Assembly (NCBI GenBank): GCA_963974125.1
Contig: CAXBCH010000006.1
Coordinates: 1-64,000 of the forward strand
Direction: 5' to 3'
DNA length: 64,000 nucleotides
From: Haliea sp963974125
Lineage (GTDB): Bacteria; Pseudomonadota; Gammaproteobacteria; Pseudomonadales; Halieaceae
Positions within the stretch are counted from its first letter, which is position 1. Each line of letters opens with the position of its first letter. Under the pieces are notes generated by a model that ran no database searches, was not told the DNA's origin, and was given only the letters and a program-made list of their open reading frames with translations. The position numbers were made by a program, and so were the translations under genes. This document shows, piece by piece, positions 43,731-52,369 of the stretch.

Positions 43731-44882
43731 ATGACTGATAACATCTCACCGTATACCGTAGCCATACCGGACGCAGTCCTCGACGACCTGCGCCAACGCC
43801 TGGCACTGACCCGCTGGCCAGACCAGGAGACCTGTGATGACTGGAGCCAGGGCATGCCCCTGGCCTACGCCAGGGAACTGGCGGAGTACTGGGCCCGGGA
43901 CTACGACTGGCGTCGCTGCGAGGCAGAATTGAACGCCCGCCCCCAGTTCAGCACCCGCATCCAGGGGCTTGATATCCACTTTCTTCACTGTCGCTCGCCG
44001 CACCCGGATGCGTTGCCACTGATCATCTCCCATGGCTGGCCGGGTTCCATTCTCGAATTCCGTCACATCATCGATGCCCTGGTGGACCCTGTGGCCCACG
44101 GTGGTGACCCGGCCGATGCCTTCCACCTGGTGATCCCCTCCCTGCCCGGCTACGGCTTTTCGGGCAAGCCCACCGCCACCGGAACGTCGGTGGAGGTCAT
44201 CGGCCGCATGTGGGGCGAATTGATGGCGCGGCTGGGCTACGACCGCTACGTTGCCCAGGGTGGGGACTGGGGCAGCATGATCACCCAGAGCATGGGCCAG
44301 ACCGAAACCACCCACTGTGCCGGCATCCACGTCAACATGCCGATTGTCGCCCCCGACCCGGATACCATGGACAAGCTCACTCCCCAGGAGCAGGGGGCGC
44401 TCGAGTCCATGGGCTACTATGCCGACTGGGACTCGGGGTACTCCAAGCAGCAGTCGACCCGGCCACAGACCCTGGGCTATGGACTCGCCGATTCACCGGT
44501 CGGGCAGATGGCCTGGATCATGGAGAAGTTTTACGCCTGGACCGACTGTGAGCGCGACGGCAGCAAGCACCCGGAGCATGTGATCGATCGCGATGAGTTG
44601 CTGGACAATGTCATGATCTATTGGCTCAACAATGCCGCTGCCAGTTCCGCCCGGTTATACTGGGAAAGCTTTGGCAGCCCCAATTTCGACCCCATCACCA
44701 TGCCCGTGGGCTGTTCCATTTTTCCCAGGGAGATTTTCCGCAGCAGCCGCCGCTGGGCGGAGAAGCGTTTCACTCAGCTCATCCACTGGAATGAACTTCC
44801 CGCTGGCGGCCATTTTGCCGCGCTGGAGCAACCAGCATTGATGATTGGCGAGTTGCGGGACTGCTTCCGCAAGCTGCGCTGA
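43731..44882 (+). CDS. Epoxide hydrolase (EHN-domain alpha/beta hydrolase)
   Basis: 383 aa enzyme opening an epoxide to a diol. The N-terminal EHN domain (about residues 4-110) is followed by the catalytic alpha/beta fold: oxyanion HGWPGS at 101-106, nucleophile Asp near 179 in QGGDWGSMI, and His in PAGGHFAALEQP near the C-terminus. Microsomal-type length. Neighbours (SRPBCC-SDR fusion, PaaI thioesterase, P450 further along) suggest oxidised lipid or terpenoid metabolism (inference). 26 bp separate it from the thioesterase gene. Confidence 0.92.
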   Translation: MTDNISPYTVAIPDAVLDDLRQRLALTRWPDQETCDDWSQGMPLAYARELAEYWARDYDWRRCEAELNARPQFSTRIQGLDIHFLHCRSPHPDALPLIISHGWPGSILEFRHIIDALVDPVAHGGDPADAFHLVIPSLPGYGFSGKPTATGTSVEVIGRMWGELMARLGYDRYVAQGGDWGSMITQSMGQTETTHCAGIHVNMPIVAPDPDTMDKLTPQEQGALESMGYYADWDSGYSKQQSTRPQTLGYGLADSPVGQMAWIMEKFYAWTDCERDGSKHPEHVIDRDELLDNVMIYWLNNAAASSARLYWESFGSPNFDPITMPVGCSIFPREIFRSSRRWAEKRFTQLIHWNELPAGGHFAALEQPALMIGELRDCFRKLR

Positions 44883-44908
44883 ACCCCATCACGAAACAGG
44901 ATAACCCG

Positions 44909-45586
44909 ATGTTTCCAGACGCCGACGGCAATGCTTCCGTCTTCAGCCCCTTTGCCTCCGAGGAGATCTCGCCGCCGTTCTCCCCCCACTGGGAGGCCAA
45001 GCGCCGCGCGGCGCAAGCGCTGCGCGAACTGATCGAGGCCCTGGTCACCAGCGACGCCAGCACGGCTGAAATTGATGCCCTGGCCGACCTTGTCGAGACA
45101 CAGGCGACGACACTCGCGGCGGGTCCCAGGCTACACGGCCTGCTGGCCTTTCTGCGCGATGGCAAGCACGGCGGTCACGGCGAAGTGAACCACGAGCTGA
45201 ACGCGCTGGGAGGCTGGAGCAACCCGCTGTCGCCACAGCTGAACATGTGGCTGCAGGGAAACCGGGCTTTCGGTACCGTGCGCTGTGGCTACGCCTACGA
45301 GGGTCCGCCCGGCTTTATTCACGGTGGCTTTATCGCCGCCATCTTTGATCAGTTCCTGGGAATGGCGCAGCTGGCAGGCAGGAACCCAGGCATGACCGGC
45401 ACCCTGACTGTGCGCTATCACCGCCCCACACCACTGAACACGGATCTGGACCTGAGCGCGCAGGTACAGGAAAGCGTTGGCCGCAAAACCGTGGTGAGCG
45501 GGGAGTTGCACGCGGGCGATGTCCTCACCGCCAGCTGTGAGTGCCTGTTTGTACGCCCGAAACAGCCCCTGTTGCAGGCGACCTGA
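44909..45586 (+). CDS. PaaI-type hotdog thioesterase
   Basis: 225 aa protein whose C-terminal half is a PaaI/HGG hotdog-fold acyl-CoA thioesterase: FIHGGFIAAIFDQFLGMAQ near residues 134-150 contains the catalytic HGG, and LTVRYHRPTPLNTDL follows. The N-terminal 85 residues are an extra helical segment of unknown role, making it longer than typical PaaI enzymes (about 140 aa). AGGATAA precedes ATG 44909. Third gene of a probable plus-strand run with the SDR fusion and epoxide hydrolase; converges with the next gene. Confidence 0.85.
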   Translation: MFPDADGNASVFSPFASEEISPPFSPHWEAKRRAAQALRELIEALVTSDASTAEIDALADLVETQATTLAAGPRLHGLLAFLRDGKHGGHGEVNHELNALGGWSNPLSPQLNMWLQGNRAFGTVRCGYAYEGPPGFIHGGFIAAIFDQFLGMAQLAGRNPGMTGTLTVRYHRPTPLNTDLDLSAQVQESVGRKTVVSGELHAGDVLTASCECLFVRPKQPLLQAT

Positions 45587-45612
45587 CTGCACTGCCGCAG
45601 TCGTCGGCGCGA

Positions 45613-46806
45613 TCAATCGTCCAGGGCATCCCGGGTATTGAGGCTGGCGGAAAACGGCACCGCGGTAAAGCGCTCGGCGCTGTCATCGTCACGGTCCACG
45701 GCAGTGCCGGCCGGACCCGGAGAAGACCGCGTCGGTGCCTGGGGCTCGGCCACAGCCGGGGCGCGAGAGCCAAAGCTGAAACCCGGCGGGTTCAGCGGGT
45801 GCGAGTCGCCGGGCCGGAAATTCCGCGCTGCCGCGGGTTCAGGATCGCCGAGCGCGGGAGGCGGTGGCCGGCGCCTGCGGCGCTCCACCGCCGGCTCCGG
45901 GGCAGCACGGTGTGACGCGCTGCCAATGAAGGACAGGTCCTCCAGCGCCACACCGGCAGAGGTCTGTACCCGGTCCAGATCATAGGCCGCAGCACCGGCG
46001 GCGCCGGCGCGCACCGATGTTGCCAGCGCCTGCAGCGGCTGCGTTTGCGGCAGCTCTGCCGGCTCCGGAGCCGGCTGGCTCACCGCTTCCGGTACTGCCT
46101 CAGCGGCGCTGTCCGGATGCAGGGCGCGTTGCTTCAATACCTCGTTGGCACAGTCCGACCAGCGCCCGAAGTGCGCCGAGAGGGAAGGATCGGGCATCTT
46201 GTGCTTGCGAAAATTGCGCTGCGCTTCCATGAACCGCTGCTTCACCGCCCGGTAGTGGTAGATATGGTCCTCTGTCTGCAGTGGCAGCAAATCCGCCCCG
46301 CCGCGAATAATCAGCATGCGTGGCGGCAGCACTCCCTGCAGACTGTGCAGCAGGTCCGCCAGGAAGCAAAGACGGAAGGCCGAGTGCAGGTTGGTCTTGC
46401 CCTGGGTATCACAGGGCACGTACAGAAAGTCCCCGAGTTCCGAATAACCGCTGGTTTTCATCAGCAGATTACTGGAGCCCGCCAGCGGCCCAACCGCCAG
46501 CTGACCATTGACAATGAAATCGGCACCTTCACGCATCGCCGCCAGGGTCGCGCTGCGGCGCAGGGGTTCGGATTCCTCCCAGTCCACCAACACCACCTTG
46601 CGTCCTTCCGAGCGCAACATGGCGGCGACATCGTCCTGGCGCAGCATGTTGTTGCCCGGTGGCGTGCTGCCGGCGTCCGGCAGAATGCCGTGGCCCGGAT
46701 TCTCCAGGGTCAGGCGCTCCATCCAGGCGGCAAACGGGGACTCCTTGAACAGAACCAGATCTTCGGAGGTATAGGTAATCGTGCTGTCGACACTGTAGCG
46801 ATACAT
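45613..46806 (-). CDS. Probable inactive RecB-type nuclease-like protein with disordered tail
   Basis: 397 aa. The first 230 residues resemble, from memory, the N-terminal part of TM0106-type RecB-family nucleases (LVLFKESPFAAWMERL, GADFIVNGQLAVGPLAGSSN, then FLYVPCDTQGKTNLHSAFRL and SLQGVLPPRMLII). In active members the acid before the sheet and a DTK motif are conserved; here the positions read N113 and D133-T134-Q135, so catalysis looks lost. Residues 230-397 are proline/alanine-rich and low complexity. The family assignment is tentative. ATG 46806 is chosen because the longer frame (to 46953) overlaps the upstream amidohydrolase gene. Confidence 0.6.
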   Translation of the reverse strand: MYRYSVDSTITYTSEDLVLFKESPFAAWMERLTLENPGHGILPDAGSTPPGNNMLRQDDVAAMLRSEGRKVVLVDWEESEPLRRSATLAAMREGADFIVNGQLAVGPLAGSSNLLMKTSGYSELGDFLYVPCDTQGKTNLHSAFRLCFLADLLHSLQGVLPPRMLIIRGGADLLPLQTEDHIYHYRAVKQRFMEAQRNFRKHKMPDPSLSAHFGRWSDCANEVLKQRALHPDSAAEAVPEAVSQPAPEPAELPQTQPLQALATSVRAGAAGAAAYDLDRVQTSAGVALEDLSFIGSASHRAAPEPAVERRRRRPPPPALGDPEPAAARNFRPGDSHPLNPPGFSFGSRAPAVAEPQAPTRSSPGPAGTAVDRDDDSAERFTAVPFSASLNTRDALDD

Positions 46807-46909
46807 GCGGCGCGGCTTTCCTCCTGTGCGCTGCCCGGAGCGGGAAAACGCCCTGGCTACGCCTTTATAGCGGATCGGAACCGCGCTGTCCACGCGGTCC
46901 CGGGGTTGC

Positions 46910-48619
46910 TCAGCGCCGCCGGTAAATCCGCGCACCGCTGACCCAGGTGCCATCCACCTGCAGGTCGCGCATGGCGTGGGAATCGCGCAGCGGACTGCCG
47001 TTCAACAGCACCAGGTCGGCATACTTGCCCGGCTCCAGGGAACCGCGGTTGTCCTCCTGGAAGATCTGCCACGCGGCATCGATGGTCACCGCCCGTAGGG
47101 CCGTCATGACATCCACCCGCTGCTCCGGGCCCAGCACATCGCCGCCCACGGTTTCCCGGTAGACCATGCTCCAGGCCGCCTGCAGCGGTCGCATGGGTGT
47201 GACCGGTGTATCCATGTGGGAGCTGAAGCGCAAGCCCGCTTGCTGCGCCCAGGCGGCGGGACTGATCTGTGCCGCCCGCTCCGGGCCAATGAAGATATCC
47301 CGGTGGCGATCACCCCAGTACCAGGTGTGCGCGGAGAAGAAACTGGGGGTAACCCCCAGTTCCGCCATGCGTTCGATCTGGTCCCTGCGAGCCATCTGCG
47401 AGTGAATCAGGATAAAGCGCGGATCCGCCACCGGATGCGCGGCCTGGGCGGCAGCGAAGGCGTCGAGGATGTCGTCGATGGAGGCATCGCCATTGCCATG
47501 CACCGCCAGCTGGTAGCCATTGCGATGCAGCTCCAGCACCTGCGCGAACAGGCGCTCGCGCACCACGGCGGGATAGCCGCGGTAGTCCGCGTCGCCGTGG
47601 TAGGGCGTGTGGTAGGGCCGGGTCAGGTAACCGGTGAAGCCCTGGATGCTGCCGTCGGCAATGATCTTCACCGCGCCCATCTGCAGCCGCTCCCGCTCAT
47701 AGGCCGTGGGGTCGTAGTCACCGGCGGCAATCAGGTCGCGGAAATCCTCTTCCATGGGGAACAATTGCAGGCGCAGGGGAATCACCCCGAAACGACTGGC
47801 GAGCGAGAGGCCCCGCGCCATGTCAGGGGGGACACCGCCCCCCTGGGCAGTGGTGACGCCATAGCGGGCGTATTCCCGTACCGCAGCCCGGATCATGCCG
47901 AGAAAATCCAGGGCACCGAGATCCAGCATCTTCGCCGCTACCGGCAAGCGCGCGGTCTCTTCCAGCAGGCCGTTGGGCTCCCTGGAGCCGGCCCGGCGGG
48001 CGATGATCCCGCCTTCGGGGTCCGGCGTGTCGGCGCCGATGTCCACTGCCGCCAGCGCGGCGCTGTTGGCGACCACCATGTGCCCGGAGATGTGCAGGAT
48101 TGCCACCGGATGCTCCGCAGAGACGGTGTCCAGCTCCGCCCGGGTGGGGTGCCGTCCCTCCGCCAGCAGGGTGTCATCGTAGCCGAAGCCGGTGACCCAC
48201 TCGCCTTCGGGCACTACCGCCGCCCGCTCACGCAGTGCCGCCAGCAAGCCGTCGATATCGGTGATCACGCCCAGTGGCGGGCTGTTCAGGTCCGCGGCAA
48301 CCGTGTCCAGTGCGGAAGCCGGAAAGTGGCCGTGGGCGTCAATGAATCCTGGCAGCAGGGTGCGTCCGCCGAGATCAATGATCTCGGTGCGATCGGTGAC
48401 CAGCGCCATGATCTCCTCGTTGCTGCCCAGCGCCTCGATGCGATCGGAGCGCACGGACAGGGCCTGCACCACCCGGTTGTCCGCGTCCATCGTCAACACC
48501 TCGCCGTTGACGAACACCTGGTGCTCCGGCGCGGCCGGCACCCGCGTGGCGATCGAGAACAGCGTGGCCAGGCCGACAACCAGCGCCACCGTCACCGCGA
48601 GCCAGGTTTTCCAGCTCAT
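46910..48619 (-). CDS. Membrane-anchored amidohydrolase (YtcJ/amidohydrolase 3 family)
   Basis: 569 aa. An N-terminal hydrophobic helix (LAVTVALVVGLATLFSIA, about residues 6-23) is a signal anchor or signal peptide. The amidohydrolase begins VFVNGEVLTMDADN, with metal-binding HGHF in LLPGFIDAHGHFPAS near residue 100 and further His motifs VHGNGDASIDD and ILIHSQMARRDQ. Members hydrolyse N-substituted or cyclic amides; the substrate is unknown. Its start overlaps the small acyl-CoA dehydrogenase stop (ATGA), so it is co-translated with an acyl-CoA catabolic pair. Confidence 0.88.
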   Translation of the reverse strand: MSWKTWLAVTVALVVGLATLFSIATRVPAAPEHQVFVNGEVLTMDADNRVVQALSVRSDRIEALGSNEEIMALVTDRTEIIDLGGRTLLPGFIDAHGHFPASALDTVAADLNSPPLGVITDIDGLLAALRERAAVVPEGEWVTGFGYDDTLLAEGRHPTRAELDTVSAEHPVAILHISGHMVVANSAALAAVDIGADTPDPEGGIIARRAGSREPNGLLEETARLPVAAKMLDLGALDFLGMIRAAVREYARYGVTTAQGGGVPPDMARGLSLASRFGVIPLRLQLFPMEEDFRDLIAAGDYDPTAYERERLQMGAVKIIADGSIQGFTGYLTRPYHTPYHGDADYRGYPAVVRERLFAQVLELHRNGYQLAVHGNGDASIDDILDAFAAAQAAHPVADPRFILIHSQMARRDQIERMAELGVTPSFFSAHTWYWGDRHRDIFIGPERAAQISPAAWAQQAGLRFSSHMDTPVTPMRPLQAAWSMVYRETVGGDVLGPEQRVDVMTALRAVTIDAAWQIFQEDNRGSLEPGKYADLVLLNGSPLRDSHAMRDLQVDGTWVSGARIYRRR

Positions 48620-49743
48620 GCGGCAGCACCAATGACAATATCCGCCAGTCTTGCGCGGTGCCAGCCGGCGTCACCCCACAACATCTGCGAGTGCTTCTGG
48701 CGCTTGAAGTACAGGTGCACGTAGCACTCCCAGGTAAAGCCGATACCGCCGTGGCTCTGCACCGACCGGCTGCTGGCATAGGCCGCCATGTCGCTGGCTG
48801 CCGCCTTTGCCATGTGGGCAAACTGGGCGGCCTTTTCTGCTTCGGTATCGCAGGCACAGGCCGCGTTGTAGACCAGGGACTTGGCGGCATCAATTTGCAC
48901 CATGACCTCTACCAGCGGATGCTTGATCGCCTGGAAGAATCCCAGCGGCCGATCGAACTGTTTGCGGGTGCCGACGTACTCCACGGTGGTTTGCAGCTGC
49001 CACTCGGCCGCGCCCACCATGTCTGCTGCCAGCAGGGTCCAGATTGCGGGAAAAGCTGCATTCAGTGCCGCCAGGGCGTTGCCACTGACCTGCGTGGCCG
49101 CGGCGCCGTCAAAGCATACGTGGGCCTGGTCCCGGGTCAGATCGACAATGGCATCACCTTCCAGGGTCACACCCTGGGCGTCGCTGGGCAGCCAGAACAG
49201 GCCCAGGCCACTCGCGGTGCTGGCACAGACCAGGAGCTTGTCGCACTTGGCGGCATCCTGCACAAACCAGGCAGTGCCGTGCAGCGCGCCGTCGCGATAC
49301 GCTACCTCGGTTGCGGCCGGGTTCCAGTCCCCGTGGCGGTTGGTCAGGGCCAGGGTGGCAGCCTCACCAGCGGCAATATCGGCCAGGGCCGCTGCGCCTT
49401 CAGTGCCACAGGCCACCAGCACATAGGTTGCGTTCAACGTTCCCAGCAGCGGGCAGGGAAAGGCCGCGCGGCCCAGCTCTTCCACCAGGCCCGCCACGGC
49501 GGCGACCGGCATGCCGACGCCACCGGCGGACTCCGGCACCGCCAGCATGGTCCAGCCAAGGTCCACCAGCTGTTGCCAGAGTTCGCGATCCCACTGGCAG
49601 ACCGGCGGGCGATCGGGGTTATGGTCAGCAGCGACCAGGGCGTGCAGTTTGTCAGTCGGGAAATGCTCGCGGAAAAACTTGGCTGCGGACTCCTTGAGCA
49701 GGGCCGCCTCTTCGCCGAAGCCGTAATTGTTGGGTTGTGCCAT
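48616..49743 (-). CDS. Acyl-CoA dehydrogenase, smaller subunit type
   Basis: 375 aa. Acyl-CoA dehydrogenase fold with the C-terminal QSHGGIGFTWECYVHLYFKR of the FadE28/FadE27-like subunits, which often form heterotetramers with a second ACAD. Preceding gene (412 aa ACAD) is the likely partner. In such pairs only one subunit usually keeps a full FAD/catalytic site; which one does so here is not clear by eye. Encoded 29 bp after the larger ACAD and overlapping the amidohydrolase gene by 4 bp. Confidence 0.88.
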   Translation of the reverse strand: MAQPNNYGFGEEAALLKESAAKFFREHFPTDKLHALVAADHNPDRPPVCQWDRELWQQLVDLGWTMLAVPESAGGVGMPVAAVAGLVEELGRAAFPCPLLGTLNATYVLVACGTEGAAALADIAAGEAATLALTNRHGDWNPAATEVAYRDGALHGTAWFVQDAAKCDKLLVCASTASGLGLFWLPSDAQGVTLEGDAIVDLTRDQAHVCFDGAAATQVSGNALAALNAAFPAIWTLLAADMVGAAEWQLQTTVEYVGTRKQFDRPLGFFQAIKHPLVEVMVQIDAAKSLVYNAACACDTEAEKAAQFAHMAKAAASDMAAYASSRSVQSHGGIGFTWECYVHLYFKRQKHSQMLWGDAGWHRARLADIVIGAAA

Positions 49744-49772
49744 GATTTTTCTCCTGTTGCGCGGGCGTCAGC

Positions 49773-51011
49773 TTATTTGGATTTCGGCAGGCCGAGCACA
49801 CGCTCGCCGAGGATATTGCGCTGCACTTCGCTGGTGCCGGCGGCAATCGTCATGCCATAGGAATTCATGTAGGCCATGGGCCACTGGCCACGGGCGGGCG
49901 CGTTCGGGTCCGCCAGGTACAGCGAAGAGCTCATGCCCTCCACTTCCAGTGCCAGCGAGCCCAGGGACTGGGCGATCTCGCTGGCCAGCAGCTTGTTCTG
50001 CAGCAGCAAGCGCATGGGGTGATCCAGCAGAGCCTGTACCCGGGAGCGGCGCTGGTTCTGTTTCAGGCCCTCCTCACGGATCAACTGCTGCATCATTTTG
50101 TCGCGCAGGATCGGGTCGTCCGCTGCGGTGCCTTCGCCGCGGCGGGTATTTTTCGCCAGTTCGATGACCGCACTCGAGGAGATGGTATGACTGGACTTGT
50201 TCTTCATGCCACCGGCCCGGGGGGTCTGCAATTCGCCGGCACCGCGCTCGTGCAACAGCGTGGTCATGGCGACCTGCCAGCCCTTGCCCAGCTCATCGAG
50301 GCGGTAGCGGTTGTCGACTTCGAGATTGTCGAAGATCACTTCGTTGAAACCGGTTTCACCGGTAATCTTGATCAGCGGCCGCACGGTGACGCCCTTGCCC
50401 AATGCAGCGCGGATGGGAACAACGAAGTAGGACAGACCGTCGTACTTGTGGGACTTGTCCGTGCGCAGCAGGATGATCATCCACTCGGCGAAGTGCGCCA
50501 GCGACGTCCACACCTTGTGACCATTGACCACCCACTTGTCGCCCCTGCGCTCGGCGAAGGTCTGCACGCTGGCGAGATCGGAACCGGCCCCCGGCTCGCT
50601 GAAACCCTGGCACCAGATGTCCTCACCGGAAAACAGGCGCGGCAACAGTTCGGCCTTGACCTCCTCCCTGGCATGGTAAAACACGGTCGGCGCGGCCATG
50701 CCGAGGCCGATCACATTGGGCAGGAACGGGGTGCGCGCCGCCAGCATCTCTTCATTGGCGATTTTCTGGCAGTCCTTGCGCCCGCCGCCGCCGACCTCGA
50801 CCGGGTAGTCACAGCCGACCAGTCCGGCGTCGTAGGCCGATTTTTGCCAGGCCTGCAAATAGCCCAGCTGCTCGGTGGTCATGATTTCCAGCGGCGACTG
50901 TGGCAGGCGCACCGGCGGCTCGCCCGGCTTGTTGGCCTGCAGCCACTCCCGGCAGTAAGTGCGAAATTCGGCCTGTTCCGGCGTGTCCTTGCGGGCGGTG
51001 TCCTCTGACAT
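49773..51011 (-). CDS. Acyl-CoA dehydrogenase, larger subunit type
   Basis: 412 aa flavoprotein with GFSEPGAGSDLASVQT near residue 137, KVWTSLAHFAEWMIIL near 165 and a C-terminal IAAGTSEVQRNILGERVLGLP, the typical FAD-contact ending. Best matches by pattern are the FadE29/FadE34-type enzymes of heteromeric ACADs that act on sterol or isoprenoid side chains; the exact substrate is not known. Upstream (11 bp) is slyX on the same strand; downstream is the 375 aa ACAD. Confidence 0.9.
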   Translation of the reverse strand: MSEDTARKDTPEQAEFRTYCREWLQANKPGEPPVRLPQSPLEIMTTEQLGYLQAWQKSAYDAGLVGCDYPVEVGGGGRKDCQKIANEEMLAARTPFLPNVIGLGMAAPTVFYHAREEVKAELLPRLFSGEDIWCQGFSEPGAGSDLASVQTFAERRGDKWVVNGHKVWTSLAHFAEWMIILLRTDKSHKYDGLSYFVVPIRAALGKGVTVRPLIKITGETGFNEVIFDNLEVDNRYRLDELGKGWQVAMTTLLHERGAGELQTPRAGGMKNKSSHTISSSAVIELAKNTRRGEGTAADDPILRDKMMQQLIREEGLKQNQRRSRVQALLDHPMRLLLQNKLLASEIAQSLGSLALEVEGMSSSLYLADPNAPARGQWPMAYMNSYGMTIAAGTSEVQRNILGERVLGLPKSK

Positions 51012-51021
51012 CGTAGGTTCC

Positions 51022-51246
51022 TCAATAATGGGGTGGTACTTCGTGGGAAGGTACTGGCGCGCCCTCCTCCGCTTGCTGCGCCTGCTCGTCCTGGCGCTGC
51101 TTGAGCAGAGTGAGCTGGCGTCGCAGGGTCAGCAGGTCCTGCTGCTGGAGTGCCAGCGCGGACTGCAGCGCCTGCAGCGCGTCTTCCTGGAATGCCGCCT
51201 GACTTTGCAGATATTCCAGCTGTTTTTGCAGTTCTTTTTTCTTCAT
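51022..51246 (-). CDS. slyX: SlyX family protein
   Basis: 74 aa coiled-coil protein. Heptad-rich helix (KKKELQKQLEYLQSQ, then LQQQDLLTLRRQLTLLKQR) and the signature C-terminus EVPPHY identify SlyX. Its molecular role is unknown. ATG 51246 is used; the longer open frame overlaps the divergent yciH gene. The acyl-CoA dehydrogenase pair starts 10 bp downstream, an uncommon context for slyX. Confidence 0.9.
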   Translation of the reverse strand: MKKKELQKQLEYLQSQAAFQEDALQALQSALALQQQDLLTLRRQLTLLKQRQDEQAQQAEEGAPVPSHEVPPHY

Positions 51247-51330
51247 CCGGAATCCTGGGCTGTCAGGCGATTCAAAAGCAGGCGGGAGGCTAATATACTC
51301 CGCGGGATCGCTCAATCCTCTGGAACCCTC

Positions 51331-51696
51331 ATGGCCAAAAGTGACCGCACAAACTCCCGCCTGGTTTACTCCACTGACGGCGGTCGTCTCTGCCCCCAGT
51401 GCCAGCGCCCGGAGGCTGCCTGCGTCTGCGGCAAGGCCCGACCGGCCGCCGTGGGCGACGGCACTGTGCGCTTGCACCGGGAAACCAAGGGTCGCGGCGG
51501 CAAGGCGGTGACCATCGTCCGGGGCCTGCCGCTGGCGGGCGCCGAATTGAAGGCACTGGCGACCGCATTGAAGCAAAAATGCGGTGTCGGCGGCTCGGTA
51601 AAGGGCGACGACATCGAAATCCAGGGCGATCAGCGCCAGGCTCTCCAGCCTGAACTGGAACGCCGTGGCTATCGGGTAAAAGTAGCCGGAGGCTAG
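51331..51696 (+). CDS. yciH: YciH/Sui1-family stress translation factor
   Basis: 121 aa homologue of the eIF1/Sui1 fold. N-terminal CPQCQRPEAACVCG has a small Cys motif; the Sui1 domain follows with VRLHRETKGRGGKAVTIVRG and GVGGSVKGDDIEIQGDQRQ, the conserved loop and strand. E. coli YciH reduces translation initiation at non-canonical starts under stress. ATG 51331 matches the family N-terminus. It is divergent from slyX with 84 bp between starts. Confidence 0.93.
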   Translation: MAKSDRTNSRLVYSTDGGRLCPQCQRPEAACVCGKARPAAVGDGTVRLHRETKGRGGKAVTIVRGLPLAGAELKALATALKQKCGVGGSVKGDDIEIQGDQRQALQPELERRGYRVKVAGG

Positions 51697-51792
51697 TTAT
51701 GTCGGATTTTAACCACATTTGGCGGCACGATACCCACATAATAGCCACAAAATAACAGCGAACCCGTTGCTGTACGCGGCTCCAAAAACGCC

Positions 51793-51824
51793 ATTTACAG
51801 TCACCTTTCAAAACTTTTGTAAAT
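51793..51824. promoter_or_regulatory. Perfect 7-bp inverted repeat, possible operator
   Basis: ATTTACA at 51793-51799 and TGTAAAT at 51818-51824, separated by 18 nt. It lies in the AT-rich 277-bp gap between yciH and the next plus-strand gene, about 150 bp before that gene's start. No known regulator is assigned. The rest of this gap holds no gene; AT-rich runs at 51820-51880 may contain the promoter of the downstream gene. Confidence 0.3.
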
Positions 51825-51973
51825 AGTACGCTGCAAGCTGTTATTTTTATTGGCTTTATTGATTTCCTGTGCTAAAACTGCGTTGCGAGTGAGGAAACTG
51901 CCGGTACCGGGAGCAATATCCGGGTGCAGACAAGAACAACCCCCGCCGCGCGGATCATCAGGAGAGACGGCCT

Positions 51974-52369
51974 ATGTATGTCACCGCGGACCATCTGAGG
52001 GAGCAGGTCATCCGACCGACCCTCAAGTACCTGGGTGTCTGGACCCCTGCCAGCGAGGATTTTCTGCTGCAGTCGGCGGTCTCCGCACCGGAACTGGGGC
52101 TGTTCTCGGCCCGCAATACCGGCCTCGGCCTGTTTCATATCACCGCCGTACAACACCGGGATATCTGGGACCGCTATCTGGCGTTCCGGCCGGACATGGC
52201 CAGCCGGGTGCGGGGGCTGGCCAGCCAGCGCGCTTTCCTCAGCGACCCGGACAGCGAGCTGCAGACCAATCTGAGCTATTGCACCGCGATCGCCTGGCTG
52301 CTGTATCAACGCTCACGTGTCGACACAGACACTCCGGCACAGGAAGCAGTCGCCAGCGCTACCGCCTGA
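51974..52369 (+). CDS. Conserved hypothetical, lysozyme-like fragment fold suspected
   Basis: 131 aa, no signal peptide. The pattern LREQVIRPTLKYLGVWTPAS, then ELGLFSARNTGLGLFHITA and HRDIWDRYLAFRP resembles, from memory, small phage and bacterial proteins that share a reduced transglycosylase-like motif (E..G....GL.qi). The catalytic Glu equivalent appears as PELG; activity is doubtful. GGAGAG lies 7 bp before ATG 51974, and an AT-rich leader suggests its own promoter. The 3' end overlaps the convergent glycosyltransferase gene by 11 bp. The relationship is not certain. Confidence 0.6.
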   Translation: MYVTADHLREQVIRPTLKYLGVWTPASEDFLLQSAVSAPELGLFSARNTGLGLFHITAVQHRDIWDRYLAFRPDMASRVRGLASQRAFLSDPDSELQTNLSYCTAIAWLLYQRSRVDTDTPAQEAVASATA

